From Paenarthrobacter sp. Z7-10 (GTDB lineage Bacteria; Actinomycetota; Actinomycetes; Actinomycetales; Micrococcaceae): 34,563 nucleotides of DNA. Below the pieces are notes generated by a model. The model was not told the origin of the DNA and did no database searches. It saw nothing but the letters and a program-made list of their open reading frames with translations. The stretch covers positions 18,365 through 52,927 of the forward strand of contig NZ_JADPVH010000018.1 in NCBI RefSeq assembly GCF_026932795.1, read 5' to 3'. A program made the position numbers and the translations under genes. This document shows, one piece after another, positions 1 to 13,001 of this stretch (positions within the stretch are counted from its first letter, which is position 1; the number at the start of each line of letters is the position of its first letter).

Positions 1-163
1 CTCCACACTTCGCGTCCGCGGTGGCCCATAGACCCTGGGCAGCCAGGCAGCCATCGGTCAAAGACCAGAAGGTGTGATCATGGTCCTTGTTCTCTTCCTC
101 CCAGTGGGAGTCCTCAAGTCCGTGGGTAAAGCCGTCCGCGATGAGCTGCTCGATCCCCAGCAT
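1..163 (-). CDS. Unidentified gene fragment running off the left edge
   Basis: On the minus strand one frame stays open from the left edge to about position 205 and reads like real protein. It contains a stretch similar to NLARDPYQQQWMLGIEQLI followed by an acidic, tryptophan-rich segment (HWEEENKDHDHTFW). I do not recognise the family. The only ATG in this frame is at 163, and it has no visible ribosome-binding site. Coding character continues upstream of it to about 205, where a TGA closes the frame. A GTG at 237 followed by VTDDPEVKK lies in the neighbouring frame, so the true start may be there with a frameshift near 200. The gene is divergent from the UvrA-like gene. The C-terminal part lies outside the window, so function and integrity cannot be judged. 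Confidence 0.4.
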   Translation of the reverse strand, partial: MLGIEQLIADGFTHGLEDSHWEEENKDHDHTFWSLTDGCLAAQGLWATADAKCG

Positions 164-321
164 CCACTGTTGCTGTTGATAAGGGTCGCGTGCAAGATTG
201 AAGGAGACATCTTCTTCACCTCAGGGTCATCGGTCACTACGTGCCCGGACCAGCAGTTGGTCAGTACTCACAAACCACACTTCAAGCCGCCTCGGCGGAC
301 GCGCGTCACAGATGGAGCCCG

Positions 322-2712
<2,391 letters not shown>

Positions 2713-2868
2713 CCGGCGCGAGGGCAGGAACGAAGCAAACAGACATTTCATCGCTATCTCCTGAGCGTCGACCGGACTTTGTCGGCGGTGCGGTCTAGCC
2801 TTGGTTCTGGAACCGATGCACGACGCGGTTCCAAACGCGGCTGGTGCAGCATCCGGTGGGAGAACGGT

Positions 2869-4977
2869 ATGGATGAACGTGTCATGACAGGGTCTGCAGC
2901 GATGCAGTCGGCGAATCACACGCGCCGAGCCGGACCCCGAAGGATCAACGGGCTGGACGGCCTGCGCGCCATAGCCGTGCTTGCGGTCCTGGTCTACCAC
3001 CTGCATGCCCGGTTGCTGCCCGGCGGATACCTCGGGGTGGACGTATTTTTCGTGGTGTCCGGCTTCCTGATCACCACTCTCCTGCTGCATGAGCGCAGCA
3101 CCACCGGCCGGATCTCACTGGCACAGTTTTGGCTGCGCCGGGCCCGCCGCCTGCTGCCGGCGTTGCTCGTCGTCGTGCTGGTGAGCACCGCGCTCGGTTT
3201 TCTCATCGGCAAGGATCTGCTGGTTGGCATCGCCCGGCAGACGCTCGGTGCCGTGACCTTTTCGAACAACTGGCTTGAAATCGCCGCCGGCTCAAGCTAC
3301 TTCGCCCACACATCACCCCAGCTGTTCGCTAATTTTTGGTCCCTGGCCGTGGAGGAACAGTTTTACCTCCTGTGGCCCTTCGGATTCCTGCTGCTCATGT
3401 GGGGCGTTCGCAGCCGCCGGGCGCGCATTGGCACTGCCATTGGATGCGCCCTGGCGTCCGCGGCACTGATGGCCGTCCTGTTTGTACCAGGCACGGACGC
3501 CACCCGCGTGTACTACGGCACCGATACACACGCCTTCGGCCTAATGACGGGAGTCGCCCTGGCTTTCGCCTGGTCCGGCGGAACCAGTATGAACCTGAGC
3601 CGTCCCAACTGGCTCAAGCGCCGTGTCTTTGTTGGCTTGGGCGCACTGGCGCTGTTGGTGTGGTTCATGTTTGTCCTGGACCCAGCATCATCGCTGGCTT
3701 ACCGCGGTGGGATCCTGCTGGCCTGCGTGCTGGCTGCAGTGCTGATTTTGACCCTGTTGGAGGGAACGGGTCCACTTCAGTCCATGATGAACCATCCTGT
3801 CCTGGTATGGATCGGCCAGCGCTCATACGGTATCTACCTGTGGCACTGGCCGGCGCTGCTTATCTCAGATGCCCTGGCACCGCGGGCCATCGGCAGCGCG
3901 GAATGGTGGATTGCACGAATCATCGCGTTGGCCACCACCGTTGTGGCAGCCGCGTTGTCCTACCGTTATCTGGAACAGCCCGTCCGCCGGCAAGGCTTCC
4001 GTGCCGCGTGGAGGGCAGCTGTTACCGCAGTGGCGCATCGCCAATCGAAGTTCGACGGCGCAAAACTCGCCGCCGCTGCGGCAGCAACACTGGCGCTTCT
4101 CGCCGTCGCCGGGATTATCACCGCGCCGGAGAAGTCGCAGGTGCAGGTTTCGCTGGAACGAAACCAACTGATCGTCTCCGAGTCAAACCCCACCGCCAAC
4201 CGACCATCAACGTCCGCCAACCGATCGTCAGCGTCCGCCAACCGACCATCAGCGTCCGCTACCGGCCCGAAAACCGCGGCGCCTTCGGCACATGCTTCGG
4301 CGCAGGCTTCATCACCGCCAACCACCGGGTCCACCGCAGGCGCCACCCCGGCCGCAACTCATGCGCCCTCCCCCGCCTCGGCCGCTTCGGCGCCCCCCAG
4401 CACTAAGGTGAGGCCGCCCACTCCCTCCGGTACACCGATGCCATACCCTGCCGGAGACGAGGTCATGGCCATCGGGGATTCGCTGGTCGTCACCAGCGCC
4501 GACGGGCTTCGGGACCGGTTTCCGGGCATGTCCTTCGATGCCCTGTCCAATCGACAATGGCCCGACGGCGTCGCTGTCGTTCGCGCCCGGATCGCCGACG
4601 GCAGCATACCCCGAGCCGTTATCCTGGATTTCGGCACCAACGCGGGCATTTCGGATTCGGCGATGGTTTCCAAGGTCTTGGACTCGCTCGGCCCCGGCCG
4701 GATGATCGTCCTGGTTAATCTCTACGGAGCCAGCCCCTGGGTTCCGGACGCGAATCAGCTCCTCGCGGACGCCGTAAAAAGCCGTCCCAATGCCATTATC
4801 GCGGACTGGAATAAGGCGATTTCCCACAGACCGGATTTGCTCCAGCCGGATCAAACTCATCCCGGCATCCTCGGCGCCCACCTGTACGCGGACACGATCA
4901 AAAGGGCATTCCACGACCTCGCCGCACGAAGCGGCGGAACAATACCGGCTGATTACGCGATCGTCGACGACTACTGA
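2869..4977 (+). CDS. Membrane acyltransferase (family 3) with C-terminal SGNH domain
   Basis: This 702-residue protein has the architecture of the OatA/OafA/YrhL group. An N-terminal acyltransferase-3 membrane domain begins with [17 protein letters not shown], and the histidine is the expected catalytic residue. It holds about ten hydrophobic segments up to a final one near residue 430. A Pro/Ser/Ala/Thr-rich linker (about 445-525) follows, then an extracytoplasmic SGNH-like domain. That domain has GDS with Ser538 and a DxxH pair, Asp661 and His664, consistent with a Ser-His-Asp triad. Such proteins move an acyl group, usually acetyl, across the membrane onto a cell-surface glycan or peptidoglycan; the actual acceptor here is unknown. 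ATG 2869 has GGGAG 6 bases upstream. The longer frame from TTG 2779 has no ribosome-binding site. Confidence 0.85.
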   Translation: MDERVMTGSAAMQSANHTRRAGPRRINGLDGLRAIAVLAVLVYHLHARLLPGGYLGVDVFFVVSGFLITTLLLHERSTTGRISLAQFWLRRARRLLPALLVVVLVSTALGFLIGKDLLVGIARQTLGAVTFSNNWLEIAAGSSYFAHTSPQLFANFWSLAVEEQFYLLWPFGFLLLMWGVRSRRARIGTAIGCALASAALMAVLFVPGTDATRVYYGTDTHAFGLMTGVALAFAWSGGTSMNLSRPNWLKRRVFVGLGALALLVWFMFVLDPASSLAYRGGILLACVLAAVLILTLLEGTGPLQSMMNHPVLVWIGQRSYGIYLWHWPALLISDALAPRAIGSAEWWIARIIALATTVVAAALSYRYLEQPVRRQGFRAAWRAAVTAVAHRQSKFDGAKLAAAAAATLALLAVAGIITAPEKSQVQVSLERNQLIVSESNPTANRPSTSANRSSASANRPSASATGPKTAAPSAHASAQASSPPTTGSTAGATPAATHAPSPASAASAPPSTKVRPPTPSGTPMPYPAGDEVMAIGDSLVVTSADGLRDRFPGMSFDALSNRQWPDGVAVVRARIADGSIPRAVILDFGTNAGISDSAMVSKVLDSLGPGRMIVLVNLYGASPWVPDANQLLADAVKSRPNAIIADWNKAISHRPDLLQPDQTHPGILGAHLYADTIKRAFHDLAARSGGTIPADYAIVDDY
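4195..4257 (+). repeat. Three 21-base tandem repeats in the acyltransferase linker
   Basis: Three consecutive 21-base units (4195-4215, 4216-4236, 4237-4257) encode heptads of the type [14 protein letters not shown] and ANRPSAS. They differ at only a few positions. They lie in the flexible linker between the membrane domain and the SGNH domain, and the unit length keeps frame, so copy-number change would alter linker length without breaking the protein. Confidence 0.85.
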
Positions 4978-5019
4978 CAGCCGTCGTCGCCGAACCGTTC
5001 GAATTGCGACCCGAAGAAT

Positions 5020-5033
5020 CCTCGGATCCGAGG
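5020..5033. repeat. 14-base perfect palindrome before the kinase remnant
   Basis: CCTCGGATCCGAGG at 5020-5033 is a perfect palindrome one base before ATG 5035. It lies in the 57-base gap after the acyltransferase gene. It could be part of a weak terminator or an operator, but there is no T-tract and no loop, so no role is assigned. Confidence 0.4.
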
Positions 5034-5034
5034 C

Positions 5035-5427
5035 ATGACTTTACCTTCAGACGGGTTGACGGATGAGATGCGACTGATCATTGTGGCGGGTCTTCCAGGA
5101 ACCGGTAAGACAACGCTTGCGAGGCCCCTTTCCGAACGGCTTGCGGCATGCTATTTGCGAGTTGACGCCATTGAAACGGCGATTGCCCGTACCAGGGGAC
5201 CTGTATCCGGGCCAGAAGGGTACGCGGTGGCATAGGCCGAGCATCAACGACGTGTTACCACGCGCGTTCCGGACATCCAAGGACACTCCCTGCCGGATTG
5301 GGACTCCGTCTTGAAACTTGATTACCGTCCTTGGGACGCGAAGCGGGAAGGACACCGCATGCCGATTGATACCTCGAACGCCAACGATGCCCTCGAAGCG
5401 GTTTTGTCAGCGCTGGGAGTTATATGA
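5035..5427 (+). pseudogene. Broken small P-loop kinase / AAA-type ATPase
   Basis: The first part encodes MRLIIVAGLPGTGKTTLA, a textbook Walker A of a small cytoplasmic P-loop kinase (gluconate/shikimate-kinase-like AAA_33 type). It reads on to GPEGYAVA and is stopped by TAG at 5233-5235. The same frame continues after the stop with AEHQRRVTTRVPDIQGH and a C-terminal region ending in DALEAVLSALGVI at TGA 5425-5427. This matches the usual C-terminal end of such proteins. The whole frame is about 130 codons, whereas relatives are roughly 170-190 residues, so a middle segment carrying the lid and Walker B region appears deleted in frame next to the nonsense codon. The start could be ATG 5035 or ATG 5068. 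Loss of function is likely. Confidence 0.7.
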
Positions 5428-5441
5428 CCGATGTTTCAGAA

Positions 5442-5480
5442 TGGCACCGTCCGCGTATTCAAATGACACGGACGGTGCCA
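5442..5480. terminator. 12-bp perfect stem-loop between convergent genes
   Basis: TGGCACCGTCCG (5442-5453) and CGGACGGTGCCA (5469-5480) form a perfect 12-bp stem with a 15-base loop. It sits between the end of the kinase remnant (plus) and the end of ppsA (minus). Its place and symmetry fit a bidirectional terminator, but there is no clear T-run on either side. Confidence 0.6.
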
Positions 5481-5519
5481 GTTAACGGAGCAGGTTAGCG
5501 GCGGGCTCTTCAACATCCG

Positions 5520-7931
5520 TCATTGGGCCAACATGCTACCCGATTCTTCGGGGCTGGCTGCTGCGTGGGCGAGGCGCAGCCAGGTGTCCACCACGGTGTC
5601 CGGGTTCAGCGACACGGAATCGATGCCTTCGTCAACCAGCCACTGGGCGAAGTCCGCATGATCGCTGGGCCCCTGGCCGCAGATCCCCACATACTTTCCG
5701 CGGGCCTTGCAGGCCTTGATTGCCATACTCAGCAGCTTCTTGACGGCGGGATTGCGTTCGTCAAAGCTTCCGGCCACGATGGCGGAATCCCGGTCCAGGC
5801 CAAGCGTCAGCTGGGTCATGTCATTGGAGCCGATGGAGAACCCGTCGAAGTGGTCCAGGAATTCGTCGGCCAGCAGTGCGTTGGCGGGCAACTCGCACAT
5901 CATGATGACCTCCAGCCCGTTTTCGCCGCGGCGCAGTCCGTTCTCGGCCAGCAGCTCGATCACGCCGCGGCCCTCGTCGAGGGTGCGCACAAAGGGGATC
6001 ATCAGCTTGACGTTGGTCAGACCCATCTCATTGCGCACAAAAGACAGCGCCTCGCACTCCAGGTCGAAGCAGTCCCGGAAGGACGGTTCCAAGTAGCGCG
6101 ATGCGCCGCGGAAGCCGAGCATCGGATTCTCTTCGTGCGGCTCGTAGGCGGGTCCGCCAAGGAGGTTAGCGTACTCGTTGGATTTGAAGTCGGACATGCG
6201 CACAATCACCGGCTGCGGCGCGAACGCGGCCGCGATGGTTGCCACTCCTTCGGCCAGGCGCTTGACGTAGTAGTCGCGCGGACTGGCGTATGCGGCAATC
6301 CGTTCCCGGATTGCCGCGGCCACGTCCGCCGGTTGTTCGTCCACGTTGAGCAGGGCCTTGGGGTGGATGCCGATCTGACGGTTGATGATGAACTCCAACC
6401 GGGCAAGGCCGACACCGCTGTTGGGCAGCTGCGCGAAGGTGAACGCCTGCTCCGGGGTACCGACATTCATCATGACCTTGACCGGCGCCTCAGGTAACTG
6501 GGTGATCTCGGTTTCCTGGATGCTGAAGTCCAGAAGTCCCTCGTAGATCAGCCCGGTCTCGCCTTCGGCGCAGGAGACAGTCACCTCGGTGCCGTCGGAG
6601 AGGATGTCCGTAACGTCGCCGGTGCCGACGACGGCGGGAATCCCCAGTTCACGGGCGATGATCGCCGCGTGGCAAGTGCGTCCGCCCCGGTTGGTGACGA
6701 TGGCGGACGCGCGCTTCATGATCGGTTCCCAATCCGGGTCAGTCATGTCGGCGACGAGGACGTCACCGGTTTCGAAGCCGGCCATCTGATCGATGGCGGT
6801 GAGGATACGGACGCGGCCGGCGCCGATGCGCTGGCCGATGGCACGGCCCTCGGACAGCACCCGGCCGGTCTCGTTCATGCGGAAGCGGCTGAGCCGGCCG
6901 GCGGGCCGGCGTGACTGCACGGTCTCCGGGCGCGCCTGCAGAATGTAGAGGCCACCGTCAATCCCGTCTTTGCCCCATTCGATATCCATCGGACGCCCGT
7001 AATGATGTTCGATGGCGAGGGCATGGCGCGCGAGCTGTTCAACGTCGTCGTCCGAAATGCTGAAGCGGTTCCGCAGGGCAGCCTCGACCGGCACAAAATC
7101 GATGGTCCGGCCGATTTCATGGCTGGCCGTGTACGTCATCTGGAGCGCCTTCTCACCGAGTCCACGCTTGAGGATGGCGGGACGGCCCGCTTGCAGGGCG
7201 GGCTTGTAGACGTAGAACTCGTCCGGATTGACGGCGCCCTGGACTACGGCCTCACCGAGGCCGTAGGAGGAGGTGACGAAGACGGCATCCTGGAACCCGG
7301 ATTCGGTGTCCATGGTGAACATGACCCCGGACGCCCCGACGTCGGAGCGCACCATGCGTTGGATCCCGGCCGACAGCGCGACCTCTGCGTGCTCGAATTT
7401 GTGGTGCACCCGGTAGGCGATGGCGCGGTCATTGTAGAGCGACGCGAACACATCTTTGATGGCCAGCAGGATGTTGTCGATGCCTCGAACGTTCAAAAAG
7501 GTTTCCTGCTGCCCAGCGAAGGAAGCATCCGGAAGGTCTTCCGCCGTCGCGCTGGAACGGACAGCCCAGGAAAGGTCCGTTGAGCCCCCGTGCTTGTCCA
7601 CCAGCTTCTGATAGGAGGTGCGGATCTGGTCCTCGAAGTCCGGCCGGAAGGGAGTCTGCCGCATCAGGATCCGGATCTCCTGGCCCGCCGCGGCCAAGGC
7701 TGTCACGTCATCGGTGTCCAGACCGACCAGCCTGTCGGCAATCTTCCGGTCCAGGCCCGAGTCGGCCAGGAAGCTGCGGTAGGCGTCTGCCGTGGTGGCG
7801 AACCCGTCCGGTACCTGCACCCCGGCCGAGGTCAGGTTCTGCACCATCTCGCCGAGAGAGGCGTTCTTGCCACCCACCCGATCCAAGTCCTTGAGTCCGA
7901 GTTCTGAGAACCACAGGATGTCTGTCGTCAT
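5520..7931 (-). CDS. ppsA: Phosphoenolpyruvate synthase
   Basis: PpsA converts pyruvate, ATP and water to phosphoenolpyruvate, AMP and phosphate, the entry to gluconeogenesis from pyruvate. With the start at 7931 the protein has 803 residues. The order is an N-terminal pyruvate/ATP-binding domain ([11 protein letters not shown], then [19 protein letters not shown]), a swivelling domain with GGRTCHAAI, and a C-terminal PEP-utilising barrel. The phospho-carrier histidine is His421 and the active-site cysteine in CGQGPSDH is Cys751, matching the numbering I recall for the E. coli enzyme. ATG 7931 is preferred because AAAGGAG lies 8 bases upstream; ATG 7937 is only 2 bases from it. The regulator ppsR lies 145 bases upstream on the same strand. 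In this context it takes pyruvate formed by SdaA. Confidence 0.95.
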   Translation of the reverse strand: MTTDILWFSELGLKDLDRVGGKNASLGEMVQNLTSAGVQVPDGFATTADAYRSFLADSGLDRKIADRLVGLDTDDVTALAAAGQEIRILMRQTPFRPDFEDQIRTSYQKLVDKHGGSTDLSWAVRSSATAEDLPDASFAGQQETFLNVRGIDNILLAIKDVFASLYNDRAIAYRVHHKFEHAEVALSAGIQRMVRSDVGASGVMFTMDTESGFQDAVFVTSSYGLGEAVVQGAVNPDEFYVYKPALQAGRPAILKRGLGEKALQMTYTASHEIGRTIDFVPVEAALRNRFSISDDDVEQLARHALAIEHHYGRPMDIEWGKDGIDGGLYILQARPETVQSRRPAGRLSRFRMNETGRVLSEGRAIGQRIGAGRVRILTAIDQMAGFETGDVLVADMTDPDWEPIMKRASAIVTNRGGRTCHAAIIARELGIPAVVGTGDVTDILSDGTEVTVSCAEGETGLIYEGLLDFSIQETEITQLPEAPVKVMMNVGTPEQAFTFAQLPNSGVGLARLEFIINRQIGIHPKALLNVDEQPADVAAAIRERIAAYASPRDYYVKRLAEGVATIAAAFAPQPVIVRMSDFKSNEYANLLGGPAYEPHEENPMLGFRGASRYLEPSFRDCFDLECEALSFVRNEMGLTNVKLMIPFVRTLDEGRGVIELLAENGLRRGENGLEVIMMCELPANALLADEFLDHFDGFSIGSNDMTQLTLGLDRDSAIVAGSFDERNPAVKKLLSMAIKACKARGKYVGICGQGPSDHADFAQWLVDEGIDSVSLNPDTVVDTWLRLAHAAASPEESGSMLAQ

Positions 7932-8062
7932 GGTCATTGCTCCTTTGCAAATGGCGGCATGCGTGTTTTGCCTCGAGGTGCGGCGAACACCGGCGACGGC
8001 GTCCCCGTACACAGTGGCAGGTCTGCGCCAGGTTTTCCACGTGACGTGTGCCACGCATTGTT

Positions 8063-8078
8063 TGTGAAATATTTCGCT
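8063..8078. promoter_or_regulatory. CRP/GlxR-like operator candidate upstream of ppsA
   Basis: TGTGA-AATATT-TCGCT at 8063-8078 resembles the TGTGA-N6-TCACA operator of the CRP/FNR family (GlxR in corynebacteria). The left half-site is exact and the right half-site matches 3 of 5. It contains a 10-base perfect palindrome GAAATATTTC (8066-8075), an AT island in GC-rich DNA. It overlaps the stop codon of ppsR and lies about 132 bases before the ppsA start, where an internal promoter would be expected. Confidence 0.35.
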
Positions 8079-8895
8079 AATGCTTCAGCTGCATCCGCTG
8101 CAGAATGGTGGCCGCCATTTCCTCCACGGAGACGCTGGCCGAATTCAGGTAGGGAATGCCATGGGAGACGTACAAGCGTTCGGCGCTGCGCAGCTCAAAG
8201 CCGCACTGGCGCAGCGAAGCGTATGGCGAACCGCGACGGCGTTCGGTGCGGACCTGGCTCAGGCGGAGGGGATTGGAGGTAAGGCCAAAGCACTTGCCAA
8301 CGAACGGCCGCAGTGGCTCGGGGAGCCCCTCCCTTTCGAAATCCTCGTCGACAAGCGGGAAGTTCGCGGCGAAGATGCCGTGCTGCAGCGCGAGGTACAT
8401 CGTGGTGGGGGTCTTGCCGCAGCGGGAAGGGGCCACCAGAATGACCTGGGCTTTCTCCAGCGCCCGCAGGCTCTGACCGTCATCGTGTTCCATCGCGTAT
8501 TCGACGGCGGTCATCCGGGATTGATAGCGGGCGGCGTTTCCCAGCCCATGGGCACGACCCGGTTCACCGCTGGCCAGGGTGCCAAGGGCCTGCTCCAGTT
8601 GGCCGACGTGCGTCCCGATGAGGTCCACCATCGTTCCGTTGCATCGCGCCAGCGTCCGGCGGATGTCGCCGCCGACGGCAGTGGAAAAGACTATCGGTGC
8701 GGGGCCGTGGGCGGCGAGTTCATCGACGGTGTCAACGACCGCCTGCGCCTGTTCGACAGTCATGATGAAGGGGATCGTGGTCCGGTCAAAATTGTTCGCG
8801 GGGAACTGCGTCAGCAGGGTGTTGCCGAGAGTTTCCGCGGTGATGCCCGTACTGTCCGAGAGGAAGTACACGGGGCGGGGAAGGTCATCAGTCAT
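8077..8895 (-). CDS. ppsR: PEP synthase regulatory protein (kinase/pyrophosphorylase)
   Basis: This 272-residue protein belongs to the DUF299/PSRP family. It inactivates PEP synthase or PPDK by ADP-dependent phosphorylation of a threonine near the catalytic histidine, and reactivates it by phosphate-dependent dephosphorylation. The N-terminal [16 protein letters not shown] and the P-loop-like [11 protein letters not shown] (about residues 155-165) are family hallmarks, as is the C-terminal Y-LN segment ([19 protein letters not shown]). ATG 8895 was chosen because GGTGGAG lies 9 bases upstream; the GTG at 8910 is weaker. It is directly upstream of ppsA, its expected substrate. The linkage ppsR-ppsA strongly supports both calls and places post-translational control at the last step of the glycine-to-PEP route. 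Confidence 0.93.
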   Translation of the reverse strand: MTDDLPRPVYFLSDSTGITAETLGNTLLTQFPANNFDRTTIPFIMTVEQAQAVVDTVDELAAHGPAPIVFSTAVGGDIRRTLARCNGTMVDLIGTHVGQLEQALGTLASGEPGRAHGLGNAARYQSRMTAVEYAMEHDDGQSLRALEKAQVILVAPSRCGKTPTTMYLALQHGIFAANFPLVDEDFEREGLPEPLRPFVGKCFGLTSNPLRLSQVRTERRRGSPYASLRQCGFELRSAERLYVSHGIPYLNSASVSVEEMAATILQRMQLKH

Positions 8896-8979
8896 GATCG
8901 TATTCTCCACCCAGGGTTGCGGCGGTGCCGTCGGTGGAGACTTCGGGACGGGTGGAAAGTGTCGCGGGGTTCATGCGGA

Positions 8980-10005
8980 TCAGGCGGTCGCGGAGGCTGC
9001 GAGCAGGGTGGCAGCCTCCTGGCGCGTGGTCCCCGAATCTCCGATGCCGTCGGCGATGTAGGCCAGGGCGTCAGGGATGTCGCGGCCTTTCTTGCGCATC
9101 GCGGTGGCCCAGAGCCGGCCGGCCCGGTAGGAGGAGCGAACCAACGGGCCGCTCATGACGCCCAGGAAGCCGAGTTCTTCCGCCTCGGCGGCGAGCTCAA
9201 CGAATTCGGTCGGCTTGACCCACCGGTCCACGGGCAGGTGCCGTTCGGAGGGGCGCAGGTACTGGGTGATGGTGATGAGGTCGCATCCGGCCTGGTGCAG
9301 GTCCACCAAAGCCTCGGAAATTTCGGCCCGGGTTTCGCCCATGCCAAGGATCAGGTTGGACTTGGTGACCATGCCCAGGTTCCGGCCCTGGGTGATGACG
9401 TCCAGGGAGCGGTCGTAGCGGAAGGCGGGCCGGATCCGTTTAAAGATCCTTGGCACGGTCTCGACGTTGTGGGCGAAGACCTCCGGGGCAGAGTCGCAGA
9501 TGGCCTCAATGTGCTCTGGTTTGCCGGAAAAGTCCGGGATCAAGAGCTCGACGCCGGTTCCCGGGTTCAGCTCGTGGATCTTCCGAACGGTTTCGGCGTA
9601 CAGCCAGACGCCTTCGTCGGCAAGGTCGTCGCGGGCGACGCCGGTGACGGTGGCGTAACGCAGTTGCATCTTCAGCACGGAGCGGGCGACCTTGGTCGGT
9701 TCGAACCGGTCGATCGGGGAGGGTTTGCCCGTGTCGATCTGGCAGAAGTCGCAGCGGCGGGTGCATTCGGAGCCGCCGATCAGGAACGTTGCCTCGCGGT
9801 CCTCCCAGCATTCGAAGATGTTAGGGCATCCCGCCTCCTCGCAAACGGTGTGCAGGCCCTCCTTTTTGACCAGGTTTTTCATGCCGATGTATTCCGGGCC
9901 CATGGAGACCTTGGCCTTGATCCAGTCGGGCTTGCGTTCGACCGGGATGGCGGCGTTGCGCTGTTCAATGCGGAGCATCTTGCGGCCTTCGGGGGCGAGC
10001 GTCAC
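8980..10005 (-). CDS. lipA: Lipoyl synthase
   Basis: LipA is a radical-SAM enzyme that inserts two sulfurs into protein-bound octanoate to make lipoate. The 341-residue protein carries both iron-sulfur cysteine sets: Cys55, Cys60 and Cys66 for the auxiliary cluster, and Cys81, Cys85 and Cys88 in [10 protein letters not shown] for the SAM cluster. It also has the conserved [10 protein letters not shown] start and the C-terminal region with [15 protein letters not shown]. The start is GTG at 10005, with AAGGAG 7 bases upstream. No lipB is present in the window. The gene lies in the gcv-glyA-sdaA row, so it probably helps lipoylate GcvH as glycine cleavage is induced. Confidence 0.95.
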   Translation of the reverse strand: MTLAPEGRKMLRIEQRNAAIPVERKPDWIKAKVSMGPEYIGMKNLVKKEGLHTVCEEAGCPNIFECWEDREATFLIGGSECTRRCDFCQIDTGKPSPIDRFEPTKVARSVLKMQLRYATVTGVARDDLADEGVWLYAETVRKIHELNPGTGVELLIPDFSGKPEHIEAICDSAPEVFAHNVETVPRIFKRIRPAFRYDRSLDVITQGRNLGMVTKSNLILGMGETRAEISEALVDLHQAGCDLITITQYLRPSERHLPVDRWVKPTEFVELAAEAEELGFLGVMSGPLVRSSYRAGRLWATAMRKKGRDIPDALAYIADGIGDSGTTRQEAATLLAASATA

Positions 10006-10107
10006 TGGATTGCTCCTTCGGGGCTGGGTACGAATGTCGGAAAAAATTCCGGAGTCATGATGCGCCTTGTCAGTAGATCGGGTGGTTCCTGGCCCAGGCT
10101 CGCCGGC

Positions 10108-11523
10108 TTAGCATTCGACGACGTTGACGGCCAAGCCGCCCATGGCGGTTTCCTTGTATTTGGATGACATGTCCTTGCCTGTCTCGCGCATGGTCACGAT
10201 GACTTCGTCGAGGGAGACGCGGTGTGTGCCGTCGCCCCAGAGGGCCATTTTGGCGGCGTTGATGGCCTTGGCCGCGGCGATCGCATTGCGTTCGATGCAG
10301 GGGATTTGCACCAGTCCGCCGATCGGATCACACGTCAACCCCAGGTTGTGTTCCATGGCAATTTCAGCGGCGTTCTCCACCTGTCCCGGAGTACCGCCCA
10401 TCACCTCGGCGAGGCCTGCGGCGGCCATCGACGAGGCCGAGCCGACCTCGCCCTGGCAGCCGACTTCGGCTCCGGAGATCGAGGCCTGTTCCTTGTAAAG
10501 CACTCCGACGGCCCCGGCGGCGAGCAGGAACTTCACAATCACTTCGTCCCGGCGGTGCTGGTTCGCTTCGCTCATGCCTGGGGCAAAGTGCAGGGCGTAG
10601 TAAAGGACGGCGGGGATGATCCCGGCGGCACCATTGGTGGGTGCGGTGACCACGCGGCCGCCAGAGGCGTTTTCCTCGTTCACGGCAAGGGCGATCAGGT
10701 TCACCCATTCCTGCCAGTACACCGGGTTCTGCGCCGCACCCTCCTTCAGGAGGCGTTCGTGCCAGCCGGGAGCCCGACGGCGGACCTTCAGCCCGCCGGG
10801 CAGCACACCTTCGCGTTTAAGGCTGGTTGCAACGCACTCTTCCATTACGGCCCAAATGTGCAGCAGGCCCGCACGGATCTCCTCCTCGGACCGGGAGGCG
10901 CGCTCGTTGATGAACATGATGTCCGAAATCCCCACGCCGCGGGCAGTGCAGTGGACCAGAAGCTCGGCGGCGGTGCGGAACGGCAGCGGCAGTTCTTCCC
11001 TGGACGCTTCCAGTTCCTGCTGGGCTGCGTCTTCTTCTCCGTCGCGGACGATGAAGCCACCCCCGACGGAGAAGAAGGTCGCCTCATGCAAAATGCCGCC
11101 ATCGGCATCGGAAACGGCGAGCTTCAACCCGTTCGTGTGCCGGGGCAGCACGGTCAGTGGGTGCAGGATCATGTCCGCTTCCCGATAGGGCAGCCGCACT
11201 CCTTCCCCTGGCGAGCCGGCGCCGCCCAATTCCAGAATGCCGGTCTGCGCGATCGACGCGAGCCGTTCCTCGACCTCCCCCGGCAGGATCACGTCCGGGT
11301 GGTAGCCTTCCAGCCCGAGGAGGACCGCTGTCATGGTCCCGTGGCCCCGGCCCGTCGCGGCGAGGGAGCCGTACAGGTCAACGCGCAGCGATGACACCTG
11401 CATCAGCTTTCCGGAGTCCACCAGCTCGGCCGTGAATACTGCGGCGGCCCGCATCGGCCCCACGGTGTGGGAACTTGAGGGGCCAATGCCGACAGAGAAA
11501 AGATCGAAAACGCCAACAGTCAT
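10108..11523 (-). CDS. sdaA: L-serine ammonia-lyase, single-chain iron-sulfur type
   Basis: SdaA deaminates L-serine to pyruvate and ammonia. The 471-residue protein has the beta domain first ([21 protein letters not shown]) and then the alpha domain ([14 protein letters not shown]). Cluster-ligand cysteines are seen in [14 protein letters not shown] and in [12 protein letters not shown], typical of the [4Fe-4S] serine dehydratases. The C-terminus ends in a cysteine (NVVEC), as is common in the family. ATG 11523 has AAGGA a few bases upstream. It lies downstream of glyA across a gap of about 150 bases with two hairpins, and upstream of lipA. Its product, pyruvate, is the PpsA substrate. Confidence 0.95.
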   Translation of the reverse strand: MTVGVFDLFSVGIGPSSSHTVGPMRAAAVFTAELVDSGKLMQVSSLRVDLYGSLAATGRGHGTMTAVLLGLEGYHPDVILPGEVEERLASIAQTGILELGGAGSPGEGVRLPYREADMILHPLTVLPRHTNGLKLAVSDADGGILHEATFFSVGGGFIVRDGEEDAAQQELEASREELPLPFRTAAELLVHCTARGVGISDIMFINERASRSEEEIRAGLLHIWAVMEECVATSLKREGVLPGGLKVRRRAPGWHERLLKEGAAQNPVYWQEWVNLIALAVNEENASGGRVVTAPTNGAAGIIPAVLYYALHFAPGMSEANQHRRDEVIVKFLLAAGAVGVLYKEQASISGAEVGCQGEVGSASSMAAAGLAEVMGGTPGQVENAAEIAMEHNLGLTCDPIGGLVQIPCIERNAIAAAKAINAAKMALWGDGTHRVSLDEVIVTMRETGKDMSSKYKETAMGGLAVNVVEC

Positions 11524-11554
11524 CGCCGGTTTCCTTACACATACGTTGCAGTGG

Positions 11555-11604
11555 TCCGGCAGATAGTCCTGCCGGATGGCAACGACGCCGCGTGGCGTTG
11601 TTGC
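11555..11604. other. Two adjacent stem-loops between glyA and sdaA
   Basis: TCCGGCAG/CTGCCGGA (11555-11562 and 11569-11576) is a perfect 8-bp stem with a 6-base loop. Directly beyond it, 11579-11589 and 11594-11604 form an 11-bp stem with one G-U type pair and a 4-base loop. There is no T-run, so these may be RNA-stability or processing elements inside the operon rather than terminators. Confidence 0.5.
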
Positions 11605-11672
11605 CTGGAGACGGAGCGGGCGGCCACCGTGGCGGCTACCCGTCCCGTCCCAATCTGGTTGACGATCCTGCC

Positions 11673-13001
11673 CTAGGCGAGGTTCGCCACGCCCGGGTAG
11701 AGCGGATGGGCGGCGGCGAGAGCCTCCACCCGGCTGCGCAAACCGGACAAGTCCGCAGCTGCGTCGGCCATCAGTGCCTCCGCGATAATGTCCGCCACCT
11801 CGGCAAACGCGGCCTCGCCGAAACCACGGGTGGCCAGCGCAGGAGTGCCGATGCGCAGCCCGGAGGTGACCATGGGCGGGCGCTGGTCGAACGGCACGGC
11901 GTTGCGGTTAACGGTGATGTCGATGGCGGCCAGCCGGTCCTCCGCCTGCTGTCCATCCAGCTCGCAATTCCGCAGGTCCACCAGCACCAGGTGCACATCG
12001 GTCCCGCCGGAGATGACGGAAATGCCCTTGGCTGCCACATCGGGCCGGATGAGGCGCTCGGCCAGGATGCGGGCGCCATCGAGCACCCGCTGCTGGCGCT
12101 CGGCGAACTCGGCAGAGGCCGCGATCTTGAAGGCCACGGCCTTGCCGGCGATGACATGCTCCAACGGGCCGCCCTGCTGCCCGGGGAACACCGCCGAGTT
12201 GATCTTCTTGGCGATGCCTGCATCGTTGCTCAAGATAATGCCGCCGCGCGGACCGGCGAGCGTCTTGTGCGTGGTGGAGGTGGTGACGTGGGCATGCGGC
12301 ACCGGGGAGGGGTGCAGCCCCGCGGCCACCAGGCCGGCAAAGTGGGCCATGTCCACCATCAGGTAGGCGCCCACCAGATCAGCGATCCGGCGGAACTCGG
12401 CAAAGTCCAGCTGCCGGGCATAGGCGGACCAGCCGGCCACGATCAGCGCCGGACGGTGCTCCAGCGCCAACCGCTCCACCTCGACCAAGTCCACCCGGTG
12501 GGTGTCCTCGCGCACCTGATACGGGATGACGTTGTAGAGCTTGCCGGAAAAGTTGATCTTCATGCCGTGCGTCAGGTGTCCACCGTGCGCCAGGTTAAGC
12601 CCCATGATGGTGTCGCCCGGTTTGATGAGCGCATGCATGACGGCGGCGTTCGCCTGCGCGCCGGAGTGTGGCTGGACATTGGCATAGCCGGCACCGAAGA
12701 GGGCCTTGACCCGGTCGATGGCCAGTTGCTCGATGACGTCCACGTACTCGCAACCGCCGTAGTAGCGCCGGCCCGGGTAGCCCTCGGCATACTTGTTGGT
12801 CAATACCGACCCTTGGGCCTGCATCACAGCCGCGGCGGTGTGGTTCTCCGAAGCGATCATTTCCAAACCGGAACGCTGGCGGCACAGCTCATTGTCAATC
12901 TGCGCCGCGACCTCCGGATCCAGATCGGACAACAGCGCGTCCAGGCTCGGCGACGCGACGGCTTCGAAGCGTGCGGAGCTGTCCAGGATTGGGGTGCTCA
13001 C
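11673..13001 (-). CDS. glyA: Serine hydroxymethyltransferase
   Basis: GlyA is a PLP enzyme interconverting serine + THF and glycine + 5,10-methylene-THF. The 442-residue protein shows [24 protein letters not shown] and the PLP-lysine motif [12 protein letters not shown] with Lys246. The start is a GTG (12999-13001) whose last two bases are shared with the TGA stop of gcvH, a GTGA overlap typical of translational coupling. In this operon it most likely runs in the serine-forming direction, using methylene-THF made by the glycine cleavage system on a second glycine. Confidence 0.96.
   Translation of the reverse strand: MSTPILDSSARFEAVASPSLDALLSDLDPEVAAQIDNELCRQRSGLEMIASENHTAAAVMQAQGSVLTNKYAEGYPGRRYYGGCEYVDVIEQLAIDRVKALFGAGYANVQPHSGAQANAAVMHALIKPGDTIMGLNLAHGGHLTHGMKINFSGKLYNVIPYQVREDTHRVDLVEVERLALEHRPALIVAGWSAYARQLDFAEFRRIADLVGAYLMVDMAHFAGLVAAGLHPSPVPHAHVTTSTTHKTLAGPRGGIILSNDAGIAKKINSAVFPGQQGGPLEHVIAGKAVAFKIAASAEFAERQQRVLDGARILAERLIRPDVAAKGISVISGGTDVHLVLVDLRNCELDGQQAEDRLAAIDITVNRNAVPFDQRPPMVTSGLRIGTPALATRGFGEAAFAEVADIIAEALMADAAADLSGLRSRVEALAAAHPLYPGVANLA

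Noticed and set aside
10041-10054. Terminator between sdaA and lipA
   Set aside because: CGGAA/TTCCG gives only a 5-bp AT-containing stem with no convincing T-run on the transcribed strand; too weak to call.
8080-10167. 695-codon plus-strand open frame
   Set aside because: Antisense to ppsR and lipA; no family motif, no ribosome-binding site, and composition typical of a mirrored GC-rich frame.
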